NCBI RefSeq assembly: GCF_024763615.1
Contig: NC_077223.1
Location: forward strand, 84,878,627-84,942,626
DNA from: Phlebotomus papatasi
Taxonomy: Eukaryota; Arthropoda; Insecta; Diptera; Psychodidae
Reading direction: 5' to 3'
Length of the DNA stretch: 64,000 nt
The notes under the pieces were generated by a model that was not told the origin of the DNA, did not search any database, and saw only the letters and a list, made by a program, of their open reading frames with translations. The position numbers and the translations under genes are program-made. Of this stretch, positions 46,395-57,222 are shown in pieces; within the stretch, counting starts at the first letter, position 1, and the number at the start of each line of letters is the position of its first letter.

Positions 46395-46892
46395 GTCAGA
46401 TATTTAAGATTTCTGACAATTCAAATGATAATGGATTTTATAAAACAAATCACTGAAGACGGACTGAATTTGCAAAATATCACAAAGTGAAGTAATTTCA
46501 TTAAAAAATCAATAAATTGCATTTTCGAACTAATGAGATATGAAAAAAAAAGTTCTTTTGACATTTTCAGATTTAGAAAAATAAATGTTCTTTTCATGAA
46601 CTTGCTCACTTTTGTGTAACTCGTCAGTTTAAACGTTCGAACTTCCAATCCAACGGGTTTTTAGGTAAATTCTCTCTAAAATACCTTCGAATCGGTAAAG
46701 GAAAAAAACCTCAACCGGAGAGAGATCTCATATCGGGAAGGTTATTACTGATCGAGAAGAATGGGGAGGGGATTTCGAGATATTCGACATCGAATTTTCG
46801 AAAATTGACTTTACGATTTTCGAAAGCTTTCGTGATTTGTATGATGTTTTGCTGTTTTGACCTTTCGTTTTCGGTATCTACAATCAAATTCT

Positions 46893-47925
46893 GACACGCA
46901 AAAAGAAAAACGAGTAGAATTTACTCTAAACGATGGTAAATTAAATCTTTTTCGTTGTGATTTTCGATTAACTATATTCTAGAATTATTTTTTTTTTCTA
47001 TTTAGAAAAATTGTTCCAACTTTTTTCAGAGTAACTTACTCTTGTTCCTAAAATTTACGCGAAAGAATTGTAATAACACGTTTTTCGGGTTAAATTAACT
47101 CGTTGTAATACTTAAAATAATTCTCTTTAATAGTTAAAACAACTTCAATTCGCAAAATGGATAGTTTTTGCTATTTTTGCTCGAGATCCTCATTTTGCGA
47201 TATACTCGTGTATGATGCACTACTTATGTCATCATGGGACACCGTTAGGTTTTTTTCTATTTGATGCTTCATACCAACTGTGCGAAACGAAAATGATTTT
47301 TATTCTAATGATTTTGCAATTAAATACACTTAAGCATATCGCTCCTTGGAAATTACAAGGGGCCAACTCAATCTGAGCCATTTTTCAGGAGACAGCATGA
47401 AAGATTGAACTTTGTATAAATAATTATCTCAATTAAGTATGTTAATAAAAACAATTTAATTTTTTTCTATTTGTATGAGCATTACTATAAACATCGAAAC
47501 ATACATATTTTTACCTTTCAAAATATGTTTTTTTATGAGTTAGCTCTTTGTCATTCTAAATGATGCGCAAATTTTCATGAAATTAGAATGACACGGGATC
47601 AACTTGCTTGAGTTAGTCCCTTGTTTCACAAAAATTTGAACGATAAATCTATTTTGTGCCCCTTGAGTTCAAAGAAAACCGCGCAAGCAATCATAAAGAG
47701 TAAAATTTTGAAAAACTTTTCTAATAACGAAATTTATTGACTCATATCATCTGAAATTTTATTAAATTCTCTGTCTGAGTGCATCAAAACCTCAAAATCG
47801 CCAAAAAGTGAGTTGGCCCCTTGTAATTTCCAAGGAGCGATATACTTCAGTCGAGATGAATTTTTACATAAAAAAAGAATGATAAACACATCGATATCCA
47901 TTGTCGATAGTTAATTAAACTCGTT
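46893..47925. mobile_element. Family X element, copy 2, carrying a nested insert
   Basis: Shares TCTTTTTCGTTGTGATTTTC, the TGATGCAC...ACACCGTTAGG...ATTTGATGCTTCATACCAAC stretch, GCGAAACGAAAAT and ATACTTCAGTCGAGATGAA with copy 1 (37415-38920). The element at 47340-47839 splits it within GCATATACTTCAG. Confidence 0.72.
47340..47839. mobile_element. CGCTCCTTGGAAATTACAAGG element (500 bp) nested in family X
   Basis: Inverted ends CGCTCCTTGGAAATTACAAG / CTTGTAATTTCCAAGGAGCG, continuing GGGCCAACTCA / TGAGTTGGCCCC. Flanked by ATAT at 47336-47339 and 47840-47843, readable as a 4-bp ATAT or 2-bp TA duplication. The unoccupied site is preserved in family X copy 1 (AAGCATATACTTCAG, 37841-37855). Confidence 0.93.
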
Positions 47926-47929
47926 GATA

Positions 47930-48147
47930 GGTGGAAGTAAGGCACCTTTGAATTAGGGTATTTTTGAAATTGGCCTTCTTTCACCTATTTTTAAAACAAA
48001 TTGTGGCTCGTTTTAATGTAATTTACCTTCACAATTGATTTATAGGACTAAATTGTATAACTAAAAGTTCCAATTCCATTTAAAAAGACGATAAAAATGC
48101 CCAGTTTTAAAGATTCTCCAATTCAAAGGTGCCCCAATTCCCCCTAG
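47930..48147. mobile_element. TAGG...GGCACCTTTGAATT MITE
   Basis: Left end TAGGTGGAAGTAAGGCACCT TTGAATT is matched in reverse complement by the right end (AATTCAAAGGTGCCCCAATTCCCCCTA, given in parts). About 218 bp, AT-rich interior, no coding. Confidence 0.72.
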
Positions 48148-48667
48148 AATTGTTTCAAGTTTTCAATTCGAAGATGACTTGTGATTTTTCGAATTTTTAT
48201 TTTTGATATTCCATATCTCGGATCGAACTAGAATTAGGGGCTAATGGAACCCGTCGTTGGAAAAGTCTTGACCACAGCTGTAACATACTAAAATTTAATC
48301 AAAAATTATAATCTAGTTTTCGAAATATTTTACATCGAATTTTCGAAAATCTATTTTTTAATTTTCTTCACTTTTATTAACGTATTTAGGAAATTATACC
48401 AGAAACATAAAAAGAGGTAGGGTTTTAGGTCGAATCAAAGAAGTTATGATCCTAAGAATCTTTATATTATTTTTTTTGTAAAGAATATCATCTAACAAAA
48501 GAGATTAACAAAAGACAACTTACATTTTTATCTGAAAACTTCTTTTATTTTTTAATCAAAACTCAAATTCCTGTACAGAAAATCCATATACACAAATCAT
48601 TTCTCAGTGTAATGTTGTTTAAAAATCCCTGAACCACTGTTCTGTTATTCTTAACCCAATGTCACAG

Positions 48668-49423
48668 CAGAATGAGAATCCAGCAACAGTTGCCACAAAT
48701 GACAGAGTTCCTGGATCTGTTGAACAGAAGTCCGGTGGTCAGGTGGCTGCCGAAGTGCCGGCCAAGTCGACAGTAAAAGAGCCTGAGGAGACTGTCACGG
48801 CATCTTATACACTGACAGCCCCATTGGCATCGGCTGGAAAACGTGATAATGATGATAAAGTTGTTGCCTCGTACACCATTTCCCCTCCGCCAGCTTCAGT
48901 TGCAAATGATGTGACATTCAGAGCGTCAATTCCGGCGCGTGAGGATGAGGGTGGAAGAGGCAGTGGGGGAGATGGTGGTGGCAAAGTGGGCACAACAATA
49001 TCAGCGACCATCAATGTGCCTAGTAGCAACAAAAAGACTGATTTGGAAGAATTAACGAGAACAGCATCACCGACTGTTAAGAGTAGTAGTTTTAGATTTG
49101 ACAAATTGGCGAGTGAGCGAAAGGCAAATGAGGAGAGTGGTAAGCAGGAGGCACCGGAACCGCCAGAGCGTGTTTCGCGCTACAAGAGATCCCTCTTTGA
49201 CATGGACAATGCCAGTTCGCTGTCACTGGCGGAGAAACTCCGCAATGAAGCCAATAAATACTCAGAGGCTAGTCGTGCCACTGTCATTTCCACGGCGGCG
49301 CCCGAAAAGACGACCAGCGAGGAGATGGGCAGCAAGGCTGAGACACCACAGTCTTCGCCACTGCATCAGGCAACTCCCGACAGACGTCCCTCGTGGCGAC
49401 TAAAGGTTGACACTGGGAGCAAG
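48668..49423 (+). CDS. Mbs: Mbs exon 11: long central low-complexity exon
   Basis: The exon is 756 nt in phase 0 at both ends, donor AAG|GTAAGT. The acceptor is a tandem CAGCAG: use of the first gives a start at 48668 (Gln first), use of the second starts at 48671 and drops one Gln. It encodes about 252 residues: a Val/Ala/Thr-rich part with a repeated ASYT(L/I) motif (TASYTLTAPLAS, VASYTISPPPAS), a Gly-rich run, then a more conserved-looking part SFRFDKLASERK, RVSRYKRSLFDMDNASSLSL and DRRPSWRLKVD. The ATG at 48659 lies in the intron and is not taken as a start. It corresponds to the long flexible region between the two inhibitory sites of MYPT. Its neutral codon use and raised GC set it apart from the flanking introns. 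Confidence 0.9.
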
Positions 49424-50867
49424 GTAAGTTCCATTTAAGAGATTCTTCCTCACGCATCTCTCTCTTGCATGTGCTTTGCAATCTTTCTTTCTTTTTGTTT
49501 GTGTTGTTTAAAAAAAAAAAGAATTGAAGAGGATGCACAAGTCCATCGAAGATGTGCTCAAGTTGTCAGAAAATTAGCCACATCGTATACAGGTGCAAAC
49601 ATATTGATGGTCAAATTGTTTTTCAACACAGAAGGGATATTTCTTTGTAAGAAAAAAAAATCAAACTTTGCATTTCTGGAGATATTTTTCTAAGTGCAGA
49701 AACATTAGAGAGAAAAAAAAAACATTTCGTAACATTGTTCGTAAATGTTTGTAACTTCCAATTGGGGACTTATGAAATAAAAGTAATTTGTTGTCTCTAA
49801 AAATTTTTTCATAGTGTTTAAAAATGAATGAAAATATAGATATTGCTTAAAGCAATCTCAACTAATATTTCGGACAGATTATTTTAATGAAAATGTAATA
49901 TCGTCCAGCTTGTGTGAAATATCGTACAGTTAGTGAGATTTCCGAAACTTTTATAAAGTTTTAAAAGCGTGCCAGTTATGATTTTTATATTTCTATGAGC
50001 TTTAGGCAATGGTAAAATAAAAGTATTGGGTCTTTTGAGAAACAAAACAAGTGGACGATATTACAAACATTACCTTATTGGTGAACTACTTCTCAAAATG
50101 TCTATTTATTACACGAGAAATATAAATCAATCTGAGAAATTTTACACTGGATCTACAAAACCAGTATCAATCAAAATAAACTTAATGAATATTTATTATT
50201 ATTATTATTTTTAGGTGTGATTCCTTCTAATCACACCTATTGTAATCTTCGGATTTTCTCTCGTCGGATTTATACATAAATAATGCAAATTTCTTTTAAT
50301 AATTCTTAAACTGTATGTAACATATTTATCGTTATTAACAAGGAAAATTGAATGAAAAATGCATAAAAGTATCTTAAAAACTTTAAAGTTGATTTTCTCG
50401 GAAACTATGAGGAATAGAGGCCTCAAACTTTACATTCATTTAGAGCCGTTTCGAGGCTTAAGTTGTGCAAAATTTCACAAGTTTCCGAGATAGTCTACTT
50501 TAAAGATTTTCAGATACTTTTATGCATTTCTCATCCAATTTTCCTCATTAATACCGATAATATGTTTCATATAGTTTAAGAATTATTAAACGAAATTTGC
50601 ATTATTTATGTATAAATATCGTTCGAGTTTGCCAAAGTCCAAATTTGCAATGAAGGAATCGCACCTCTATAAGCTGATCTAGGCTTATCACTGGCTTTTT
50701 TTTTTAATATTGAAGTAAAATTATGAAAGTGCTTTTCCACAGCCAAATAACATTGAAAGTTCTTTCATATTTTTCGCAGAATTTATTTTACACTGAACTT
50801 TTAATAATACAATTTTGGTTCAAATTACATCCAAATTCTATATTAAACGAATTTCGTATTAATATGT
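49424..50867. other. Mbs: Mbs intron 11, proximal part
   Basis: At 49715-49755 a fragment ACATTTCGTAACATTGTTCG TAAATG resembles the host element at 10589-11768. At 50216-50670 an imperfect inverted repeat of about 200 bp per arm is visible: AGGTGTGATTCCTTC and CATACATAAATAATGCAAAT-like sequence on the left recurs inverted as TTTGCATTATTTATGTATAA and GAATCGCACCTC on the right, around AAGTTGATTTTCTCGGAAAC / AGTTTCCGAGATAGTCTACT. This is probably another MITE. Confidence 0.6.
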
Positions 50868-50869
50868 TA

Positions 50870-52165
50870 CAAAAACCGGTACCGGTCAATATTTAGAAAG
50901 CTAAAATCCTGAACAGATAAAATCCGGAAAAGACACAATCCCGAATGGGTTGAAATCTTGAATGAATCAAGATCTCGAATAGCCTAAATCCCGGAAAGTC
51001 AAAATTTTAAAAAGCCAAAATTCCGAATGGTGAAAATCCTGAAAGGGACGAAATTACACGGAGGATAAAGTGGGACAAAAAACTTGGGTGCAATCGTGGG
51101 AATAAAATGACACTTTTAAAGGATTTTGGTTTTTCGTAATTTTGAGCTATTCAGGATTTTAAACCATTCGGGATTTTGGTTTTTCGGACTTTCATCCATT
51201 CAGTGTTTTGACCTACTCAGGATTTTCCCTTATTTGGAATTTTGATCCATTCGGAATTTTGGCTTTTCGGAATTTTGATCCGCACAGAATTTTGGCCCAT
51301 TCGAGATTTTGCCTTTTCGAAATTCTGATACATTTAGGATTTTGACCCATACGGGTTTTGACTTTTCGGGATTTTGGCTTATGATGGATTTCGATCTATT
51401 CGGGATTTTGACCTTTCAAAATTATGATCCATTCGGGATTTTAGCTTTTCAGAATTTTGATTTATTCAGGATTTTGGCCCTTTCAGGATTTTGGCATTTC
51501 AAAATTTTGATCCATTCAGGATTTAGACCTTTCGAAATTTTGATCCATTTCGGATTTTAGCATTTCAGAATTTTGATTTATTCGGGATTTTGGCCCTTTC
51601 GGGATTTTAGCATTTTTAAATTTTGATCCATTCGGGATTTTGATCTTTCAAAATTTTGATCTATTCGGGATTTTAGGTTTTCAGAATTATGATTTATTCA
51701 GGATTTTGGCCCTTTCGTGATTTTGGGATTTCTAAATTTTGATCCATTCGGGATTTTGACCTTTCGAAATTTTGATCCATTCGGGATTTTAGCTTTTCAG
51801 AATTTTGATTTATTCAGGATTTTGGCCCTTTCGGGATTTTAGCATTTTTAAATTTTGATCCATTCGGGATTTTGATCTTTCAAAATTTTGATCTATTCGG
51901 GATTTTAGGTTTTCAGAATTATGATTTATTCAGGATTTTGGCCCTTTCGTGATTTTGGGATTTCTAAATTTTGATCCATTCGGGATTTTGACCTTTCGAA
52001 ATTTTGATCCATTCGGGATTTTAGCTTTTCAAAATTTTGATTTATTCAGGATTTTGGCCCTTTCGTGATTTTGGGATTTCTAAATTTTGATCCATTCGGG
52101 ATTTTAGCTTTTCTGAATTTTGATTCATTCAGGATTTTGGCTCTTCGGGATATTGGCGGGACTCC
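50870..52165. mobile_element. Foldback-like minisatellite element, expanded copy
   Basis: A left arm (50870-51060) with units such as AAAATCCTGAAC, ACAATCCCGAATGGGTTGAA and a right arm (51120-52165) with the opposite orientation, GATCCATTCGGGATTTTGAC. The short unique centre (51055-51115) has GGGTGCAATCGTGGGAATAA, shared with 60835. The right arm has unit spacings of 33, 33 and 50 bp and a higher-order period of 232 bp (for example 51741 to 51973, and 51675 to 51907). Ends show GGTACCGGTCAA / GGCGGGACTCC-like sequence comparable with TTGACCGGGACCC at 60940. The open frame on the + strand is produced by the repeat and is not a gene. Confidence 0.85.
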
Positions 52166-52507
52166 TAAAAAAAATTAATTACAAAGGGTACTCATAATTC
52201 CACAATTCCACAATTTAGAGCAATTCGTTGCAGTGTCCGATGTTTTATTAAAAGTGGACGATATTTGAAATTGTACGAAATATATAAGGTCATTGCGGAA
52301 AACTCACCTGCATTGGCAATCTTTTTCTCCGCATGAGGGCGCTGTGTTCTTCCGCTAGTGGCGCTGGTAACTGTTCTCAATTTTTAATTCATATTTCTTC
52401 AGACGAAAACGTCAGTCAAATCGATCAGATTTAGTTGAAATTCACAATCCTTTCGATTTTTTTCTTGAATTGATTCGATTTAAAAAAATCTTCAGTTTCA
52501 ATGGAGT

Positions 52508-53054
52508 TATAGTAAGGTGGAGTAACTGGATCGTTTTCCGAAGAGTGCTATTTAACGCTTGTTTTTGGGCTGATGAAATTCTTTTAACTTCTTCTAAATC
52601 CATAGGATTATTCACTGTTTCATTCAGTGTAAAAAGATTCTCAAAAATATTAAACAAAATTTATAAAACAATGATAATACTGAAATAAGTCAGCGTGCTC
52701 TAACTGGGTCGCCTTTTCGCTAATTCATTTTTAATTAAACCTTTGGATTTAAAATACTTTCTTCACAAGGAAAAAACAATAATTTTTTTCAATCAACCAG
52801 CTGTCATTAGCGAAAATATCACTGACTAGAAAATTTTTAGTGAAGAACTCGGGTGGTACGAGATTGAAATGAGTCGATTACACTCACTTATTTAATGGAT
52901 AAAAATATTATTTTTGTTTTTCTCAAACTTGAATAGTTATATTATGTTACTGTAGTTACTATATTACGGAAATAAAAATAAAAATATTATTTTAAGTGGA
53001 TTAGTCATAAACGATCCAGATAGCGAAGCGCCCGGATTAGCACACTTGACTATA
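52508..53054. mobile_element. TATAGT-ended element, copy 2 (inverted)
   Basis: Reverse complement of 28188-28746 with moderate divergence; ends TATAGTAAGGTGGAGTAACT and CGGATTAGCACACTTGACTATA. It sits about 170 bp before Mbs exon 12. Confidence 0.88.
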
Positions 53055-53227
53055 TTACAAAATTGAATTTTCGATTATTATTTTAGTCTTGCCTTTCCAA
53101 ATGGTTTTCCAGGGAGTTTTTTTTTAATTTTAATAACTTGGACAATTCCCCAAAATATTTGACTGTCACATTGTTTGCAGCCGTATTTGGGAAAGTTTTT
53201 AATTGAATATCCTTTTAAATGCTCCAG

Positions 53228-53531
53228 TTTAAATTGGAGGAAGTGACGAGTGGTTCGGATGCGACAGTGGCCACAACGGGCAGCAGTCCTACTGCCACAG
53301 TGGCGCCCAGTTTGAGCGTCCAACGACGACCAAATAGCATTATAAGTGGTTCAACGGCCACAACAACCACCACTGTCACCCTCAATCCGCGTCCCGTGTC
53401 CGTGCCCCTGTTGCCCAGTTCAGCTGCCGCCCTCGAGGCCCAGCAAAATGATCGGTCACCGTCGAAGGGAACCGCCGTGGTGACCAATGATGCGGAGTCG
53501 CTGAGACGATTCAAAAATAGTGATGACAAAG
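53228..53531 (+). CDS. Mbs: Mbs exon 12: Ser/Thr-rich linker with RRPNSI
   Basis: The exon is 304 nt, acceptor ...AAATGCTCCAG, donor AAAG|GTGAGA, leaving 1 nt. It encodes FKLEEVTSGSDATVATTGSS, a Thr/Val-rich stretch and SVQRRPNSIISGSTATTTTT, then QNDRSPSKGTAVVTNDAESL. QRRPNSIISG corresponds well to the MYPT1 segment NRPNSLVGITS before the second inhibitory site. The frame shift from the opposite-strand open frame over the same bases is ignored because family resemblance and phase support this strand. Confidence 0.9.
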
Positions 53532-53601
53532 GTGAGAAAGAGAGCCAATTGCAATTTTAGCCACATGACCTTTTCTCATTTGCATTTTCTTTTGTGCATA
53601 G

Positions 53602-53711
53602 AAAATGATAAAGAAAATGATAGTCGAAGTGTTCAAGCAACTCAAGCAGTTATTCAGCGACGAAGACGTCCCAAAAGGCGATCCACTGGAGTCGTTCACG
53701 TTGATATGGAT
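53602..53711 (+). CDS. Mbs: Mbs exon 13: second Rho-kinase inhibitory site
   Basis: The exon is 110 nt after a 70-nt intron (acceptor ...TTTGTGCATAG), donor GAT|GTAAGA, ending in phase 0. It encodes ENDKENDSRSVQATQAVIQR then RRRPKRRSTGVVHVDMD. RRRPKRRSTGV matches MYPT1 RRRPREKRRSTGVSF, in which the Thr (Thr853) is a Rho-kinase site that reduces myosin binding or phosphatase activity. The Thr is residue 929 of the partial protein. Confidence 0.95.
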
Positions 53712-53783
53712 GTAAGATTATGTCAAATATTTTCCTAAAAAAAAAGTTAAATTGGCAATTTCCTCTTTTTTTTCATCTGTCAG

Positions 53784-53834
53784 GAAATTGATCCAGAACG
53801 CCAAGAATCACCAGTTGATGGCGATGACAAAGAG
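53784..53834 (+). CDS. Mbs: Mbs exon 14: short acidic exon
   Basis: The exon is 51 nt with acceptor ...CATCTGTCAG and donor GAG|GTGAGT, phase 0 on both sides. It encodes EIDPERQESPVDGDDKE, an acidic piece corresponding to the DSDENEQEQQSDTEE-like stretch after the second inhibitory site of MYPT1. The next exon should carry the coiled coil/leucine zipper; none is recognisable in the remaining 10 kb. Being a multiple of 3 it could be optional. Confidence 0.85.
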
Positions 53835-56800
53835 GTGAGTAATAATATGTGTTTAAAATTAAACCAAAAACCTCCCCCTCACAATAGAAGCATCACATTC
53901 AAAATGTGGAATGTTTCGCTGAAGAGAGAAGAGACAAAAGAGTGGGAAGTGGAATGAGGAAAATGTGTGGAAAATTGTGTATGGTAGAAATTTCTCAAGC
54001 AAAATGATGGAGTAATTTTCATCCGAATCATCTGTTTATTTTTGCGTGGTTCGCGTGCCAAAAGGCCCTACGTCAATGTTTGAACATTTTATTTTTGGGC
54101 GTGAAATTTCGATAGCAATCTATTCGTGTTTACAGATTTATCAAAGAGAAAAAAAAAGGATTTGTGTATGTTTATGCAAGGCAGCATAATTATCTTCAAG
54201 ACAAATTTATAGTTCATGTGATTATTTGAGAGAGTTTTTGGCTAAAGAAAATACACATTTTCCGAATATTAGGAATATTTTTCGGATATTTGGAATATTT
54301 TGCGAATACTAAGAATATTTTGTGAATATTTCAAATAATTTGCGAATACTGAGAATATTTTGTGAATATGTGAATAATTTAAGAATATTTTGCGAATACT
54401 GAGAATATTTTGTAAATGTTGCGAATATTGTGACCTTTTAGTGAATATTAAGAATAATTTGCGAATATTACAAATATGTTATTGGTTGTGAATAATAAAA
54501 CTTCTTGTAAAGATTGTTTAATATCTGACAAAAAAAGCATAAAAACGGATACAAAATACCAATTTTGTTGAAACAAAATGATCCTCGGTTTAAATTGAAT
54601 ATTTTCTTTGAATGAGTTTTGTAAAATTAAACCATTTCATAAAAGAAGAACGTGGCAACATGAATGATTTTCTTCCAAAATGATTTTTCAATGAAATAGA
54701 AATTAGGAGTCCTCATTTTAAGTTATTAACTTTATGGCTCCGGCACGCCTTTTAGATCAGGAAAATTTCATTAAGTCGAAATTCAGATCCCTTTCTTTCT
54801 CACATGTTTTGCATATGTCTATCTCATTCTCTCGAACTCTTCTTCCTCTCTTGAACATCATTCATATAGGTTCATCATCTTGAACATCATTCATATATCA
54901 TTTTTCATATAGGTTTTAGGAACTGTTATCCTCGTGCAATCATTATAAATTTTGAGCCAATAACGTAACATTAGATATTCTTTCATTTGGTAAAGGTTTT
55001 AAAATGATTGCATTTGGTTTAATACTAATACTAAAAAATCACTTAAGAAAAAATATACCATATTTCTGTACGGAAAATGTATGAGAATGCTCCGCCTTGG
55101 CCGTAGCCATTAGGAAAAACTTTATTCTTCTTTAAACTATTACAAACACAAATTTTAAACACGGATAAAACGTTTTAAAACGGAATGCTCGAACTTACGA
55201 AAAAGAGCTCCCTGTGAATTATCATTCTGCATACTTTTATGGCTTTTTGGTGCATACCGGCTTACTTTACCAATTAAAACGCAGCCAGGTTAGAAATTTC
55301 AAGACCTTTCCAAAAAATATAAATTTTAACAATTCCGTTGAAAATTGAGCACTCTAGACTGATTAACACTATGACCTGCAAAAATTAAAAATGGAGAATT
55401 TTTTCGGTCAAAGGTGTCTAGGGACGAAATATTTACCCGAACTAAGTATACAACATGCGGAAATGAATTAAATCGTTATGGACAATTATTATGAAATATA
55501 CGGGATTATGAGAAATCGCTCCATAAACTCTGAAAATACGTCCCGATCAAGACATTTCGAGGGAGAAGGTCCGTTGAGAAGGTCTCGACCTCAGCTATAA
55601 CATACTAAAATTTTAAGAAAAAGCATTGTTCAGTTTTTTGAAATATTCGAAATCGATTTTTCGAATTATCGGTCCTTCGATTAAATAGGATAAAATTGGG
55701 GTGTCAGAAGAGTTATAGCATTTAACAAGTGTTTTTCCAAATTATCAAAGATTTTCAAATTCTGACAATTAGAACCAGAGATTATGATCTATTAAAATAA
55801 TATTTTTGACCAATTATAACGATTATAACTCCGGTCAGGGTGAACGGATACCCAACTTTTTTATTTAAATCGAAAGCTGTTACGACTAGCTATAACATAC
55901 TATATTTTGAGATAGATCGATGCCATAGAGGCTGAGTTATTTAGAAAACAAAATTTCAAAGGTGCTTCAAAATGGCGAAATTACCGAAAACCGTTTTTCG
56001 ATATCTCTCTTCGTTCTCCCTACAGAAGCGTTTGTACTGCGGAATGAATAGGACGGGACGTCCACAAAAATCGGTTTTTGGCGAATATGATATTCGTGAT
56101 CTATGAGTATCAAAACGTTTAAATCCAAAATTTGAGTCCGATTTAACGAGGTGGGGTCGGATTTCATCTAGGACAACAAAAGCTGAGATTGTAATCTCGG
56201 CTAAAACCTGATTATTATGTATATACCGCTCTCTCCTTAAGTTCGAACAGTAAAAACGAAAGAATGATATTAATCCTTTGTGATCATATTTACTTCTTAT
56301 TATCATCAGTTTGAGTTTAAAGCAATAAGAATTTTAAAAAAAGCGTGAAAAGTTCCTGATAAAATTTTAATGCCAAATTGAATTAATTTGAACCGATTCA
56401 TAAATAACTCAGAAGATCACCTGAAATAGTTTACGAGTAAAACAATTGATTTCTGAACATTCTGATTAAAAAAAATCTTACCAGTTCATAATCTATTGGA
56501 ATTGGTTGAGACTTGTCAGGAATTCCAAGGCCTTTCCAACCAGCCCAAACATGATACCATTCGGTTGAGAAATACGCTCTGTAGAGCCTTTTTAACCTTT
56601 GACTTTGAAAAACCGTTATTAGGAATTATTCAAAGGTATTTTCGTATATAGACAGAATGTCCTCATGCAACGCATTTTCGAGCAATCCCAAAAACAAGGT
56701 TTTGGTAAGGAAGAGTAGTGGGAGGATGGGGGGAATGAGGGGCATATTAACGTTTGCCAGTTCGGCTTCTAGACTTACGGCTTAGGGAGTGAAAAAAAAT

Positions 56801-57222
56801 CAATGGATTACGATTTCTCTGTGGATTTCGCACAGTAACAATGCTGTATTGAATGCCGGAAAATGTTTAAGACTTTTTTAAATTAAAAACCTCTCCAGGT
56901 TTTGTCAGCGCTAGTTCTGCCCTCGTGTAGAGGATAGAGAAAGCATACTGGTTTACTTAACAAAACATTTGGAACGTAATTTTCTATGTTTGTACATTAG
57001 TTTCCTGATTAATGAACTAATGAATTTGAAAGAGTAAGACGTAAAATTTCACTAAATTGAAAATGGTGTACACAAGTACAGGGAGTTTCGGCTTAAGTGA
57101 AAACGGATTGAAAGAAATTGTTATGAATTGCCTACTATTGGGAGCTTATTTATAAAAAAAATTGAAATGCCCCTAAATGCATGAAAATATTTTTAACGCG
57201 GTAAATTTTAATTACATTTCTT
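53835..57222. other. Mbs: Mbs downstream intron, proximal part
   Basis: A short-period repeat of GAATATTTTGCGAATACTGA units occupies 54250-54475. Repeat R recurs near 55388-55450. An end similar to the element at 57223 lies at 54733-54842 (ATGGCTCCGGCACGCCTTTT). No coiled-coil exon was found. Confidence 0.55.
54250..54475. repeat. Short tandem repeat, GAATATTTTGYGAATAY units
   Basis: About a dozen diverged units of roughly 16-18 bp, alternating GCGAATACT(A/G)AG and GTGAATATT. Confidence 0.75.

Larger units (their letters stand above)
23538..53834 (+). other. Mbs: Mbs/MYPT gene, internal part (14 coding exons)
   Basis: This is the span of the only host gene recognised. MYPT proteins anchor the PP1 catalytic subunit to myosin and other substrates, forming myosin light chain phosphatase; Rho kinase phosphorylates two conserved Thr sites and inhibits it. 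The exons give ankyrin repeats, an acidic linker, RRSTQGVT, a long S/T-rich linker and RRSTGV in the same order as vertebrate PPP1R12A. All exons have GT donors and AG acceptors with agreeing phases, summing to 2862 nt (954 codons, no internal stop). Intron lengths run from 69 bp to about 5.7 kb inside the span. Missing here: the start codon, the PP1-docking KVxF region, the first ankyrin repeats and the C-terminal coiled coil, all expected outside the window. Exons 4, 5, 7, 8, 9, 11 and 14 are multiples of 3 nt, which suits alternative splicing. Identity is confident; individual splice sites are inferred without transcript data. Confidence 0.93.

Noticed and set aside
48659..48667. ATG just before exon 11 as a gene start
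   Set aside because: It overlaps the acceptor CACAG; phase 0 joining to exon 10 makes an internal exon more likely, though an internal promoter cannot be excluded.
48805..49538. Open frames on the - strand and in other + frames across exon 11 (99, 84 and 101 codons)
   Set aside because: Shadows of the exon 11 coding frame in GC-richer sequence; no family resemblance.
51309..51560. 83-codon repetitive frame (Phe/Asp/Ile-rich)
   Set aside because: It is a translation of the minisatellite; the frame breaks as soon as unit length changes.
51130..52150. CRISPR-like regular repeats
   Set aside because: Units are contiguous and vary in sequence and length without unique spacers; the genome is eukaryotic.
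53078..53529. Open frames of 81 and 104 codons on the - strand
   Set aside because: Antisense shadows of exon 12 and adjoining intron.
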